Origin: Cannabis sativa
Taxonomy: Eukaryota > Streptophyta > Magnoliopsida > Rosales > Cannabaceae
Direction: 5' to 3'
Assembly: GCF_029168945.1 (NCBI RefSeq)
Contig: NC_083602.1
Location: forward strand, 88,608,027-88,672,026
DNA length: 64,000 nt
Made by a program: the position numbers and the translations under genes. A model generated the notes under the pieces. It had not been told where the DNA came from. It saw only the letters and a program-made list of their open reading frames with translations, and searched no databases. Positions 1 through 11,180 of this stretch are shown piece after piece. How positions within the stretch are numbered: position 1 is the first letter of the stretch; each line of letters begins with the position of its first letter.

Positions 1-113
1 ATGAATCATTCACTAAATAAAGGGTTACCTTTAAAAAAGAAAGATAAGCAATCACATCAACTAATTGAAATATTTGGTGACATTTTGATGGATCCTTGAA
101 TATTAATTTGCAG

Positions 114-1019
114 CATATAATAGAAATGCACAACCATTTGACAAGTGTACATGGAGAAGGAGATGCAAGATCTGCTCTAATCTCCATAATTCAACAACTT
201 CAACTTGCTAAGAATGGTGTTGATGTTCTCTCAGAATGCAGGGTATGTATTAATTTTCAATTATTTATAATGTTACAAAACATTATTTGTTAACATTATT
301 TAACAATTGTTTAACATGTAATTAAATTGATTATTTTGACAGATTAAAACACATTTCGGACGACCTAATTGGAAAAAAGTATTTTCGGATTTAGCAAGTA
401 GGCATCAATCTTCTCGAATAGGTACGTAATTAAACTTGACCTACATTACACTGAGTAATTTGCAGTAAAAGTACTCAACATTTTTTTCTCCATAGTGAAA
501 ATATCCAATATTTAATTTTGGCAAATTATGATTTTTGTCTCATGAACTTTGACACATATCAAATTATATCCCTAAACATTTTAATCTGTTAAAAATTCTT
601 CCTGAACAACTGAGATTGTTAGATTCAATAACTATTTTCCAATTCCGTTCAATTTTACTAACGTGGTTATTGTCTATATATTAAATCTTGCTCTTCGAAC
701 TTTCATTCACGCCAAAGTTCTTGAATCAACAATCTCAATAGTTCGGAAGAAATTTCTAACATCTTGAAAAATTCAGGAAATATAATTTAATACATATTAA
801 AGTTCGGGAGTTAAAATTCTTAATTAGCATTTCTAATTAGTGATAATAATAAATTATTAAAAAGTTTAGATATGAAGATTTATATTTTGGTTTATTGATT
901 TGGTTAAAGGTGTGTTCTACTGTGGGACTGCTGCACTCACCAAAAAGTTGAAGGAGCTTTGCCAAGAATATACTTTGAATACATCAACTCGATTCGATTT
1001 TCACAAAGAGAACTTTTAG
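114..1019 (+). CDS. RBOH: Respiratory burst oxidase homologue (NADPH oxidase), C-terminal exons, 5' part outside window
   Basis: Three exons, 114-242, 343-421 and 910-1019, join in frame to 105 codons plus TAG. All introns are GT-AG (GTATGT..CAG, GTACGT..AAG). The peptide begins [20 protein letters not shown], continues through [26 protein letters not shown] and GVFYCG, and ends [10 protein letters not shown]. This is the invariant end of plant RBOH proteins: the NADPH-binding part of the ferredoxin-reductase-like domain, with the CG motif and the terminal F. These plasma-membrane enzymes move electrons from cytosolic NADPH across the membrane to make apoplastic superoxide. The EF-hands, six membrane helices and FAD site lie to the left of the window. 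Bases 1-113 are intron. The last intron carries a foldback MITE. Which RBOH paralogue this is cannot be told from the tail. No frame damage is seen, so the gene is probably functional. Confidence 0.9.
521..830. repeat. Foldback MITE in the last RBOH intron
   Basis: The two halves are imperfect inverted copies. The left arm reads GACACATATCAAATTATATC and later GAGATTGTTAGATTCAA; the right arm, reversed, gives the matching TAATATGTATTAAATTATAT and GAGATTGTTGATTCAAG. No open frame. A related copy, itself split by another MITE, lies at 19886-20948. I could not fix a target-site duplication, so the superfamily is unassigned. Confidence 0.6.
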
Positions 1020-1267
1020 ACAACAGTTGAGTTGTCCCATTAGTATTACTACCAAATTTGTGTACAGAAAAAATCAACTACTTTCTTCTTATTATCTTTA
1101 TCTCTATCTTATTTGGTATTTTTTTGTGTTTTGAAATTAAAGTAGAAAAGTTGAGCAAAAAGTAGTGTGATATAATCCTACTTGTGGAGCAATGCTTGTC
1201 TATTTTTAATATTGAGTGGAATAAAAATTTAAAATAAATAAATAACAGTTGGGATTTATTCAATTGT

Positions 1268-1928
1268 CTTAGTCATCTCCAACTATAGCACTATATTTAG
1301 TATTGCACCAACATTAAAACTAGCACTATATATTTTTTCCTATTCCAACGGCTAAAAACTACTCCAAATATTACTTTTCATATTATTATATTAATTTCAT
1401 TATTAATACATACATAAAGTTATATAATATTAATATAATTAAAAAAAATAAAAATATCGTAATCTACAATGCACTGCTATATATAATGGGATACTATAAC
1501 AAAACGGTAAAGTGGTGGACATTATGTCGTTCAGTTGGAGAAAAATTACACACTATAAATACATAGATTATTTCAAAAATACATAAAAACAATAAAAAAA
1601 TTTATAAAAATACGGTTTTATAGAATTTTAACATATTTATGAATTTTTTTATTTTATTTACAGAAAATACGGTCTTTTTATGTTGTATTCATGTTAATTT
1701 GTTGTTGATTTTTTTTATTATCTGTATGTTATCTTTTGTTAATATTTTGATATTATTTAGATATTATTTTTATGTAGTTTTTTTGTTATTTTCGTATTAA
1801 TTCTACAGAAACCGTAAAAATAATAAAAAAAAAATTAATATAAAAAATATAATTTTTTTACAAAAAAATAGTGTTTTATGTTATAATCCCATAAATATAT
1901 TATACAATCCGGTTGGAGCAACCCTTAG
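1268..1928. repeat. Possible TIR element (CTCCAAC / GTTGGAG ends)
   Basis: The left end CTTAGTCATCTCCAAC and the reverse complement of the right end CTAAGGGTTGCTCCAACC resemble each other, and the interior is AT-rich and non-coding. It lies just 3' of the RBOH stop; bases 1020-1267 are presumably its 3' UTR and flank. No clear target duplication was found, so this is a moderate-to-weak call. Confidence 0.4.
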
Positions 1929-2289
1929 CTCAGTATATATGAAAGAACCCTAAGAAAATGGTGTATCTCAAGCTTTTTTTATTTTCAAAAAAAAATACAA
2001 TAAAATAAAATTAGAAGATATTGATATTTTACTATAATTAGTAATACTAGAGGACTTCCAACAACTTCTCACCTCTACTATTCAATAAATATTATTCAAT
2101 AAATATTATTAAGGAGAATTATCTCATATACTATTTTTTTAACTTTTTTTTTTTTTTTCAAATTTACGGTTTGGGTTTCTAAAGTAGTTGCAGCGCTAGT
2201 TATAATAGAGATTTCTATACAATTTTTTATTACAATTTAGTTTGCAGCGCTAGTTGCAATAGGAGTTTTTATGTAGAATTTCGTAAAAA

Positions 2290-2324
<35 letters not shown>

Positions 2325-2419
2325 AATTTAAAGTGTAAAAATAAAAAAAAAAACCCTATTATTAAATCCATACACTTTTTTATATTTTCACTTACCTTAT
2401 TTAATTATTATATCATTAA
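1929..2419. other. Intergenic AT-rich stretch with short duplications and a poly-A run
   Basis: No gene seen. It holds a tandem copy of ATTCAATAAATATT at about 2090-2116, a doubled block around TTGCAGCGCTAGTT at about 2188 and 2243, and a run of 30 A at 2293-2322. Confidence 0.6.
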
Positions 2420-3139
2420 GGGCCAGTTTGGCACAGCTGTGCTGTGGGGAAAAGCAGCTGTAGCTGTGCTGTGGGAAAAAACAGCTGTAGCAGAACTGTG
2501 GAAAAAAGCTGAGCTGAGTGTTTGGTAATTATAATTTTTAAAGTGCTGTGAGTTGTTAAGATTCTATTACAATAATGATAATATTTTAATCTAGTTCATT
2601 ATAATTACAAATATATATAAAAAAATATGTTATATAAATTTTTTATTTTTTTATATATTTTTAATTATTTTTTTCTATAGTATAAATTTATATGCATTTG
2701 ATAAAAATAATTTTTAATATTTTTAAATTATATTTTTATCACTTGCAAAAGATAAAATTGTAGTTTATAAGAAACATAAATTGATATTATTTATTAATAA
2801 TAAAAATATCAATATAAAATATTTTTTAAAATAAAATAAAAAATTAGAAATTTAAATATTATTTATTTTTAAATATTTTTTCATTTAAAAAATATTTTTA
2901 TTTTTTATAATATATAATAAATAATTAAATAAATTTTTAGTAAAAATAATTTATTATAAAGTCTTTTAATCAAAACAGCTTTTTTTAAAAGTTGGGTTGT
3001 ACCAGCTTTAGCTTTTAGCTGTAGCTTTTCCATAATTTCTTCAATAAGCTGTTTTTTAACTGCTTACCAAACACCTTTTTGTCACAGCTTTTTTGAAAAG
3101 CAGCTTTTAGCTTTTCCAAAAGCTGTGCCAAACGGGCCC
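2420..3139. mobile_element. Tourist/PIF-Harbinger-like MITE
   Basis: The termini GGGCCAGTTTGGCACAGCTG and (reversed right end) GGGCCCGTTTGGCACAGCTT form a TIR of the Tourist style. Flanking triplets are TAA on the left and TGA on the right, an imperfect version of the 3-bp TTA/TAA target duplication of this superfamily. AGCTGT/CAGCTT motifs repeat in the subterminal parts. About 720 bp with no transposase frame. Confidence 0.75.
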
Positions 3140-3403
3140 TGAATACTTTTGTAATTAAAATAATAAAAGAGAATAATTTAAAATGATAAAAAAAAAATAA
3201 ACTACTAATATATTTGGAGAGAGAAAATAGAAAAAATAATAAAAAAATGTTTAAAGATCTCCAATAGAGAAAGAATATAGTATAATATAAAAGACCTCTA
3301 AATTATATATGGAGTTTAAAGGAGGAAGGATTCAAATGCTTGGAAATTTAAAGAAGTTTTAAGAGTGCACTCATATGGAGTATATAAGCATGTTTTTCCT
3401 TTA

Positions 3404-4224
3404 GGGCCCGTTTGGTACGCAGGACTGGATTGGATTAGACAAGCTAATTTGTCCAATCCAGTGTTTGGGCATGTTAGAAGTCTGGAAAACTAATCCAGTT
3501 AACCTCATCTGTCCAGCAGGGTGGGATAAATAATCCCATGCAGGTGAGATTTTTTTTTTATTGTTTTTTTAATTTAAATTTTATTAATATATTTTAAATT
3601 TAATAAGAATTTAAAGGAAATAATTATAATACATTTATTTATACATTTTTTTTATCAAAAACTTATTCATTAAAATTAGTGAAAATGTATAATTTTGAAT
3701 TATTATACATAAGTTTTTAAAATTTAGAATATTATTAATTAAATAATAGTTACTTAAATTGATTCTAAGAAAAAAAATATGACAATAAAATTATATATTA
3801 TTTTTAATTTACTAAAAAATTAATATTTATATTAAATTAGTGATTAAATTAGTGTTTAAGATAAACAATTTTATATTATTCAAGTATTTTTATTTTACTA
3901 TTTTTATTATTTATTAAATAAAAAATATGACAAAATATTTTATTATATATTTATGATATATTCTTAATTATATATGATATATTATTTTTTTTTGCGACGA
4001 ATTATTTATTTATATTTATTTATTATTATATATTTTAATTTTAATTTATTATTATATATTTTTATTTAATTTAAGTTTTTTTTTTTCTAAAAGCAAATAA
4101 ATAAAATAGTCCAGTCCATTCTTAAACCAAACACAGGATTACTTTCAGCATAATCCAATCTTGTCCAGTCCAGTCCAATCCTTTTCAGTCCAATCCAGTC
4201 CAATCCTGCGTACCAAACGGGCCC
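3404..4224. mobile_element. Tourist/PIF-Harbinger-like MITE with TTA duplication
   Basis: The left end GGGCCCGTTTGGTACGCAGG is mirrored exactly at the right end, and the TIR continues into GACTGGATTGGA. The element is flanked by TTA on both sides (3401-3403 and 4225-4227), the PIF/Harbinger signature. Subterminal blocks repeat CCAATCCAGT-type units. 821 bp, AT-rich core, no coding sequence. Confidence 0.88.
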
Positions 4225-4340
4225 TTATGGAAAAAATGACAACATGGATGGACCACAGCATAAAAACATAATAAACAGAGTAATTTTAATCAAATTGTTT
4301 ACAACAGGATAAAAGACCAGGGTGAGGTATTATTATATAA

Positions 4341-4676
4341 TAATTTGCGGTATAAATATTTAAGTTTAATTTTTAGCGATAATAATACAGAAGTTATATT
4401 TTTGAAATTCTGTAGATATCTGACCGTTAAATGTCAAATTATTATTCACTTGTTATTTTATTATTGGTATATTTAAACTTTTTTCTTTTAAAAAAAATAA
4501 AAATTTAATGACGTAGACCAATTAGGAATTGTTATGTAACAATTTACTTAACACTTTACAATTAGATACCTACAGAAATTTTAGAAATATAACTTAAGTA
4601 TTATTATCGTTAAAAATTAAATTTAAGCATTTATTAGCAATTAAAAATTAAATTTAAATATTTATACCGCAAATTA
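4341..4676. mobile_element. Long-TIR foldback MITE
   Basis: The left arm AATTTGCGGTATAAATATTT and its continuation to about 4395 match, reversed, the right arm that ends ATACCGCAAATTA. The arms pair over most of their length, leaving a short central loop. No coding sequence. The long arms suggest a Mutator-like origin, but no exact 9-bp target duplication could be read. Confidence 0.65.
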
Positions 4677-5201
4677 CTTTATATTATATATAACCAAAAA
4701 AAAAAAAATCATTAATATATCACTGCAATTAATAGGGCATCCAAACTCCACAACAAAACAAACACAAGCTCACAAAAAGTCCAAAACTATATTATTAATC
4801 AAAGCCCCATTAAAATAACAAGAGACCAAAACATGTCAAAATTACCAACCATATATAACAAGACTATTATATATTAGCAAGATCAAAAGCACTATAGTAT
4901 CCATTCAACAAAAAAAAAAACAAAAAAAGCACTATAGTATTAATTAAATTATTAGTTCTTAAATTAATATAATGGTAATAAAACAAATATAAATTATTCT
5001 CATTCATTAATGTTTTACCACAAAAATAAAGTTAATTAAATGTTAATGGGCACAAATTTAGGTCTAACTTTATTTCAAATTACAAAAATGTCTTCGATTT
5101 TTTTTATTTTTTTTTATTTACTATAACTAAATAAAGTGCCATAATTATGAAAGACAGAAACGTTTATAGAATATGTTATTAAATGTGTTAGATTACCATA
5201 A
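4677..5201. other. Intergenic AT-rich sequence
   Basis: No gene or clear transposon end seen. A short AAAGCACTATAGTAT-type block occurs twice, near 4888 and 4927. The stretch is the 5' flank of the tRNA gene. Confidence 0.5.
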
Positions 5202-5275
5202 GACCGCATAGCGCAGTGGATTAGCGCGTTTGACTTCGGATCAAAAGGTCGTGGGTTCGACTCCCACTGTGGTCG
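5202..5275 (+). tRNA. tRNA-Arg (anticodon UCG)
   Basis: A full cloverleaf folds. The acceptor stem pairs GACCGCA with TGTGGTC, followed by discriminator G. The D arm is GCGC/GCGC. The anticodon stem TTTGA/TCAAA encloses loop CTTCGGA, with TCG at 5236-5238. The T arm is GTGGG/CCCAC around TTCGACT. There is no intron, and a short T-run (TTTTTT) follows at about 5286, as expected for a Pol III terminator. CCA is not encoded. It decodes CGA and possibly other CGN codons for arginine. All stems pair, so it is probably functional. Confidence 0.95.
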
Positions 5276-5708
5276 ATCATTATTCTTTTTTAGTTTTCAG
5301 CTTTTAAATTTATTCAATTGTTTTGTATTTATTTATTCTTTTTTTTTTTAATAAGTATTTATTTATTCTTGAAAGTTAAAAAAAAAAAATTGTTATAGCA
5401 CTGCAGTAATTGTCTCCATCGTGTGTAATAAACCAAAGAATAATGGCCGTTAGAGACTATTACAACTTATAAATTCATTTACTCATTAATATGCATGAGT
5501 GTATTGTGTAATGAAATTAGCTAGGCTTATACATTAATTTATAATAGTAACTACAATGGACATGTATTGTGTTAATTTTTGGGCCGAACCAACCACGCAC
5601 ATGATTTGACAAAAAAATGAGTCTCATAACCTTAGAGGTGTCTGTATGTAATGAATCTCTTGCATTAATTTGAGAGGCCGGGGCAAATGGAGTACTCTCT
5701 CTCTATAA

Positions 5709-5754
<46 letters not shown>

Positions 5755-5899
5755 CAATACAAGCTAAAAGACAACATCGAACCCTCAAAATCGTCATCAT
5801 TAGCCGACCATTGTTCTCCGAAAACACTAAAAACCATCAGTCTAAACTCTCACATCTACCCTCATCAAATGCATCAAAAACTGATCAAGACGAAGCCAT
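5276..5899. other. Intergenic sequence with a long (TA)n microsatellite
   Basis: No gene seen. A (TA)n tract occupies about 5717-5752. Sequence from about 5760 on is probably badly decayed gag of the Copia fragment that follows, but no reliable motif could be read there. Confidence 0.5.
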
Positions 5900-6335
5900 T
5901 GGTGTTAGGCAGGGTATGAATTCAAGCTGGAGGAGGATTGGTGCTGAGTATATATGAATCCATCAAGAATGTATGCACGCACAACAACTAAAACGAGTGA
6001 TTGCCAGAACGTGTAGTTAGATCGATCCAGGCAAAGATTCAGAGGAAGAAGGTTGTTGTTGGGGAGTGCTTGTGGAACTTCTGGTGTATCACTTCATGCA
6101 GTGGACTCTACTCCTTTCAACGCCATGAATGCCTAAGCATCTGATACCATGTTACAATGAAAGAGAGAGAGAGAGAATGGAAGATGGAATCGAGAAAATG
6201 AAGCTGTACCTTGTAACTGAAAGGCATGCAGATATATGTATACACACAGTCAGTTAGTTACATAAAGAGAGTAACAGAAAAGATACAACTAAACTAACTG
6301 ACTAACCACTTATAATTAACTAGCAACCATTAACA
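5900..6335 (-). mobile_element. Truncated Copia 5' end: LTR, primer-binding site, start of gag
   Basis: Read on the minus strand, a 186-bp LTR (6150-6335, TGTTAATGG...TGTAACA) is followed at once by TGGTATCAGATGC, a close match to the initiator-Met tRNA primer site. The leader then runs into a gag-like peptide containing NLCLDRSNYTFWQS, the N-terminal signature of Copia gag (LxxSNYxxW). No matching second LTR or pol was found, and the frame decays before about 5900. It is a 5' fragment of a short-LTR Copia element. Confidence 0.75.
6150..6335 (-). repeat. 5' LTR of the truncated Copia element
   Basis: It starts TGTT and ends AACA on the minus strand and carries GTTAGT-type repeats and a GA/TC-rich end near 6161-6177. 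It is placed by the adjacent primer-binding site at 6137-6149. Confidence 0.65.
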
Positions 6336-6764
6336 GAATGAACCAATCTTGATTATCTCTAATAGTGAGAAATCTAAAAGATTTAAAAAAAAAATGAGAA
6401 AAAATGGTGTATGGAGAAAATAGAGCTTTAAGAGTGATTATGATGGTTTTTTTTTTAGTCATAACACATGCTGTGACTAAAACTAAATTAATAATAACTT
6501 GTGTCTAAATGATATGTTTTAGTCACATTTTTTTTTTTATTGTGGCTAAAAGTCACGTTTAGTCAAAAAAAATTTATGTTTTGACTAAAATGTTGTTAAC
6601 AATTTTTTGTATTGATATGTCAATTTGATATTTGCTTATAATACTTAAGTTTTGACATAATATAAGTACAACATGTGAATACAAAGTACCATTCCTATCT
6701 CGAATGCTAACTAGAAATGACACATGTTCTATGGACGGCCCATCAATCAAACTCCAATTAATAT
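6336..6764. other. Intergenic AT-rich stretch with GTGACTAAA-type repeats
   Basis: Between about 6455 and 6595 the words GTGACTAAA, TAGTCACA and AAGTCACG recur in both orientations, suggesting remnants of a TIR element. No gene and no defined ends. Confidence 0.4.
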
Positions 6765-8180
6765 AAGGAATTTTACAAAAATACTGCTTTTTGACCAAAA
6801 CTTTGCATTTTTACTGGGACACGGCAAAAACAACTTTTGTACTGCCCAAGCCCAATTTCATTACTTTTGTACTGCCCAAGCCCAACATCATTTCATTTAT
6901 ACTGTGTGTGTGGGGAAACAACCTTCTTCGTGTGTGGGGAGACGCCGGAGACGGAAATCACCAAGAAAAAACCATTAAAACCGGCAAGAATAAACAAAAG
7001 CAGTAAAATCGACGTCAATAAATAATCATGGCAAAACAACAGTAAAACAACAGTAAAACAACACTAAAACAATCAAACAAAACAAAAGAAAAAAATGATT
7101 AAAAAAAACAAACAATCTGCTGCACAACCTCAACACCAGATGCAAAATCAACTATATTTGCAAGTCTATTCCTAGAAAATTATAAAAAAAAACTACTAAA
7201 ACAACACTGAAACAACACAAAAACAAATGAAGCAAATATAACTACTTAGAAAAATATAAAAGAAACACACACCTCCATCTTCCACACTCACAGACATAAC
7301 CATCACAACAACACGAGAACACCCAGAAAATACCTATTAATTCAAATAAATAAATCATGAAAAACAACAGTAAAACAATACTAAAACAATACTAAAACAA
7401 AAAAAACAATAAAAAAAATGATCAAAAATTAACTATGTTGTGCACATCCTCAATACTAAATGCACTATATTTGCAAGAAAAGTTCTAGAAAATTAGAACA
7501 AAAAAAAACCACACTAAATCTTATATTTTAAAAAAAAACATAACTAAGAACTTCAAAAAATTAAAAAAAAAAAAAGAAGAAGAAAAGAAAAGAAGATGAA
7601 GAAGAAGAACTAAGAACTATCACCTTCATGGTCTTCCTTCCCCTCATCATCTCAGCCATAAAAACATAGCTTTTATTTGGGTAACATTATAGATTTGGGA
7701 AAAAAAAAAGAAAAAAAAGAAGAAGAAGAAGGTGAATAGTAGAGAGATTAGTAAACACATAAGAAGAGAGAATAACCACAAAAAATTTGACCCTAAGACA
7801 ATAACTGGATGTGTTTTTTTTTTAAAAAAAAAAAAAGAAGAAGAAGAAGAAGAAGAAGAAGAACATAGAAGAAGAAGATGAATAATTAAATGGGATAGTA
7901 GGTATAAAAACGTGGTGTGAAAGAGAGTAATTGTATTGATATGATGATTAAATTGAATTAAAAGAAAAGAAAAAAAAAAAAAAAAAGTCGCCACAAATGT
8001 GACAATTCCCAGTCACATCATTTTTTTATCACTTAAAATAAAAAAAAAATAAATAAGCTAAAGTTTTAAAGGCAGTAAACTGCCAAAAAAAAAAAAAAAC
8101 AGTAAAAAGGTTGTATTTTCCGTGCAACAGTAAAAATGTAATAAATTGAGAAAAAACAGTAGTGGGTGTAAATTTCCCTT
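6765..8180. mobile_element. Possible TIR element (about 1.4 kb) rich in low-complexity sequence
   Basis: The left end AAGGAATTTTACAAAAATAC and the reversed right end AAGGGAAATTTACACCCACT share the AAGG(R)A(A)TTTAC pattern. Inside are a doubled segment around TACTGCCCAAGCCCAA, many CTAAAACAA units (7030-7400) and polypurine GAA tracts (7575-7605, 7835-7880). The open frames here are translations of simple repeats. Ends of this kind occur in Mutator-like elements, but the flanks (AATTAATAT / AATATATAT) are only similar. Confidence 0.4.
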
Positions 8181-10510
8181 AATATATATATATATAATAA
8201 AAATAATAATATGTGCACTTAAAATATTATAACCACGCCACATTTTAGAATAGTAAAAGTCCCACAAACGTGATTATTAGTTAAAAATAACTCTATCATG
8301 CTACTTATGCAAATTATATAACAACAATTTTTCTTGGTGAAGGTACTTACATACATAACTATATAGAGTAATTCAAATGAGGATAAAGTCAAGTAAATTT
8401 GAGGAAATTACATTCTATACCCTTTTTATATTGTCTTCTTTTATTTTTACTCTCTTTTTTAAAGTCCATCATTTTTACCTCTTTTTTTAAATATTGTACC
8501 AATTTTGGCCCTATCACTTCAAGATACTCTCCATGTGACTCTCTTATGTTAGGGTATTTTGGGTACAATACATATAAAAAGAGGTATGTTTCAAATAAAT
8601 ATAAAATTAGAGGTAAATTTGATTAATTGATATATAAAAAATGTATCTTTCAACGTATTTTAGGGTATCGCCCAAGGAGTAGCAACAATATGGGCTTGTC
8701 CAGTGTGGACCCAAAGCCCAAATAATTAGTAAGTGGAGAAGAGAAATAACATGAGATAATTGTGACACCCTAACCACAACCTGGAAACGGTGCCTATAAC
8801 TTTGTTTTTATTTTGAAAAAACCCCATTGGTTGAAATAAAGAAGTGGAGCCACTTTGCATTTTAATAATAGATCTCACATATTATCATTTATCATTTATG
8901 TTGGCAAACAATACTCTTATAAATTTCTTGTAGTACGTACATATTAGCTAGACGCCAAACGAATATATAACTTTCTATATATAAACAGTATGTACATAGT
9001 TTTGCAATGAAGAATCTCACTCTCTTATATCCTATAAATACCTATAAATATAAATATAGCTAAGGAAGCTGATTGGTATGATGATGAGTATGAGTTGGAC
9101 CCTTCTATCCTTTCAAAAGTAAAAGAAAAATGATTTATATATATAGCTAGACCCGTGAGTTAGTAGAGAGAGAGAGCTCGTATCTCAACTTAGCTATATA
9201 TTCAAACACATGGCTAGCTTTATTTTGAAGAATCTAAACTCTGAGTGAGTAGGCTATACCTATTACAGATCTATATATATATATAGATAGATATTTATAT
9301 GTTTCTTTCACCTTTCAGGTCATCATGATGAGTACTCATCATGCATGCATGTATAATCCCCTAAATATGTTAATAACGTAATATTATATATTAGAGTTAT
9401 CAGGTGTGCTTGTGGTGGTGACTGGTCACACCATAATAAAGAGGACCCTTATATAAATAATAATATTGAAAATTATGTCTTCGTTTTCTTTTTTTTTTCA
9501 AGAAAAAAAAAGTAAATTATTTTGGTTATTATTAGGCTTTTGGGAACTTTTGCCGTCTTTATCAATAGTGTGAAAATCCTTTTGAAAGCTCAGGATCTAG
9601 CTATAGCATATTAAAAATCAAAGTCAATTTAATAATAATTATTAATATTATAATGTTATATTTTGAGAGGTGTGGTATTATTATAATTTTTTTTTTATTT
9701 TTAGTTATAATAAAATTTATGACTAATTATAAATAATAATTTTTATGTTGTAATTAAAAAACTATAATTATATAATAAGTATTATTAATCACAAAAATTA
9801 GTTCAATTTATTATAATTAAACATATTTTTAATCATAATATAAATTGTAAAACAAGTACTTTTTATTGAGACTAAAATTCAATCATAAAAAATTTATATT
9901 ACTGTGACTAAAGATTGTTACTAAATATAGTATTTTTTCGTGTAGTGCCCCTTAATTCCCAAATAATGTTGATAATAATGATATACCAACAAACACTAAC
10001 TAATTAATTACTCTGTTTTAATTTAAATTAATTCTAGAAAATTAAGATGTTGTTTTGTTAGTATAGGTATATATAGATATGTGTGGTGTTGTCAGAACAT
10101 GTATCATATACCCAATAATACTGCTCATTATATAGCATTGACTTGTCTAAAGTATCCAAAGGTCAAACTTCATAAAAAGCTGATAGATATGAATTATAAG
10201 CATCACTACTCTTTTGGTTGTTTTTACTATGTCCATCAACTACGACTACTGCAAATTATGGTCTTTTTTCAAATACCATTTTGGCAGCTTTCACATGCAA
10301 AAATATAAAATAAAATTTTGAGATGAGACAAAAGCTGATCAGAAGAAATTACAAAGAAAACAAACACCTTTTCCAACCCCAATCAATCAACATATACGGA
10401 TTCAAACTACTATGAGCTCATGTTCAAGAAATGCTAATCACGTTGCATGTTAATGTAATTTATTATATATTGGGTCTACACATTTGAATAGAATGAATAA
10501 TATAAAAAAT
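8181..10510. other. Intergenic AT-rich stretch with a lone TIR-like end
   Basis: No gene recognised. At 9935-9947 the sequence TTTTCGTGTAGTG is the reverse of CACTACACGAAAA, a CACTA-style terminus, preceded by AT-rich repeat sequence from about 9655. Its partner end was not found. The predicted short frames at 8399 and 10081 have no recognisable domain. Confidence 0.45.
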
Positions 10511-10875
10511 GGTAAATATTATTTTAGACGTTAATTGTTTTGTAAAAGTTATTAATTGGACCCTTTATTTTATTAAATGATAAAATGAATCTTGTATTTT
10601 TTAAAATTATACAAATAAGACCCTAAACTGATTTTTTTTATTAAAATAAAACTTAATAATGTTATATGATAAAACTGATTACATTTTTTTGTATCTGTTC
10701 GTGTTAGAAATTATCTTAAAGTTGGTTATATTAAAAATAAATGTTAGAAATTGAGCTCAGGATTCTATTTTTACCATTTTAGAAATTATAAAGTTTATTT
10801 TGTCATTTAACAAAACAAAAAATTTAATTGATAATTACTTTTACAAAATACAAATCCAAAATAACTTATTATTTA
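10511..10875. mobile_element. Mutator-like MITE, diverged copy of the one at 27642
   Basis: The left arm GGTAAATATTATTTTAGACG and a right arm ending ATCCAAAATAA are inverted relatives, and the interior (GGACCCTTTATTTTATTAAATGATAAAAT) matches the intact copy at 27642-28000. No target duplication survives. Non-coding; it sits about 300 bp 3' of WOX3. Confidence 0.7.
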
Positions 10876-11180
10876 AATAGTGATCAACATATAGCATCTT
10901 CTTCATCAAACAAGGCATTGTCTATTTTCATATATAGTAATATAGATATATAGATATAAATAGTGGATATATATAGAGAGTAGGACAGTAAGAACAGTAA
11001 CCTATTACTCGTTAGACAATTGAGATCTTTCTCAACCTAAAGACAAACAATAATAAGAGCAGAAACCCAAGAAAATAAACAGCTCACAGACACATTTAAA
11101 ACCTTATATAATTCATCCTAGCTAGCTATATATAGGTCTAGCTAGCTAGAGATCAGAGAATCAAAGAAAGAAAAAGGCAT
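10876..11180. other. 3' flank of WOX3
   Basis: It lies just downstream of the WOX3 stop on the minus strand and should hold its 3' UTR. A cluster of CTAGCTAG palindromes occurs at about 11118-11150. No other gene. Confidence 0.5.

Noticed and set aside
7647..7994. 115-codon minus-strand frame
   Set aside because: It translates purine tracts (poly-Phe, poly-Ser); no domain.
9588..9600. miR390-like start (AAGCTCAGGA)
   Set aside because: Only the first ten bases agree and no hairpin partner was seen.
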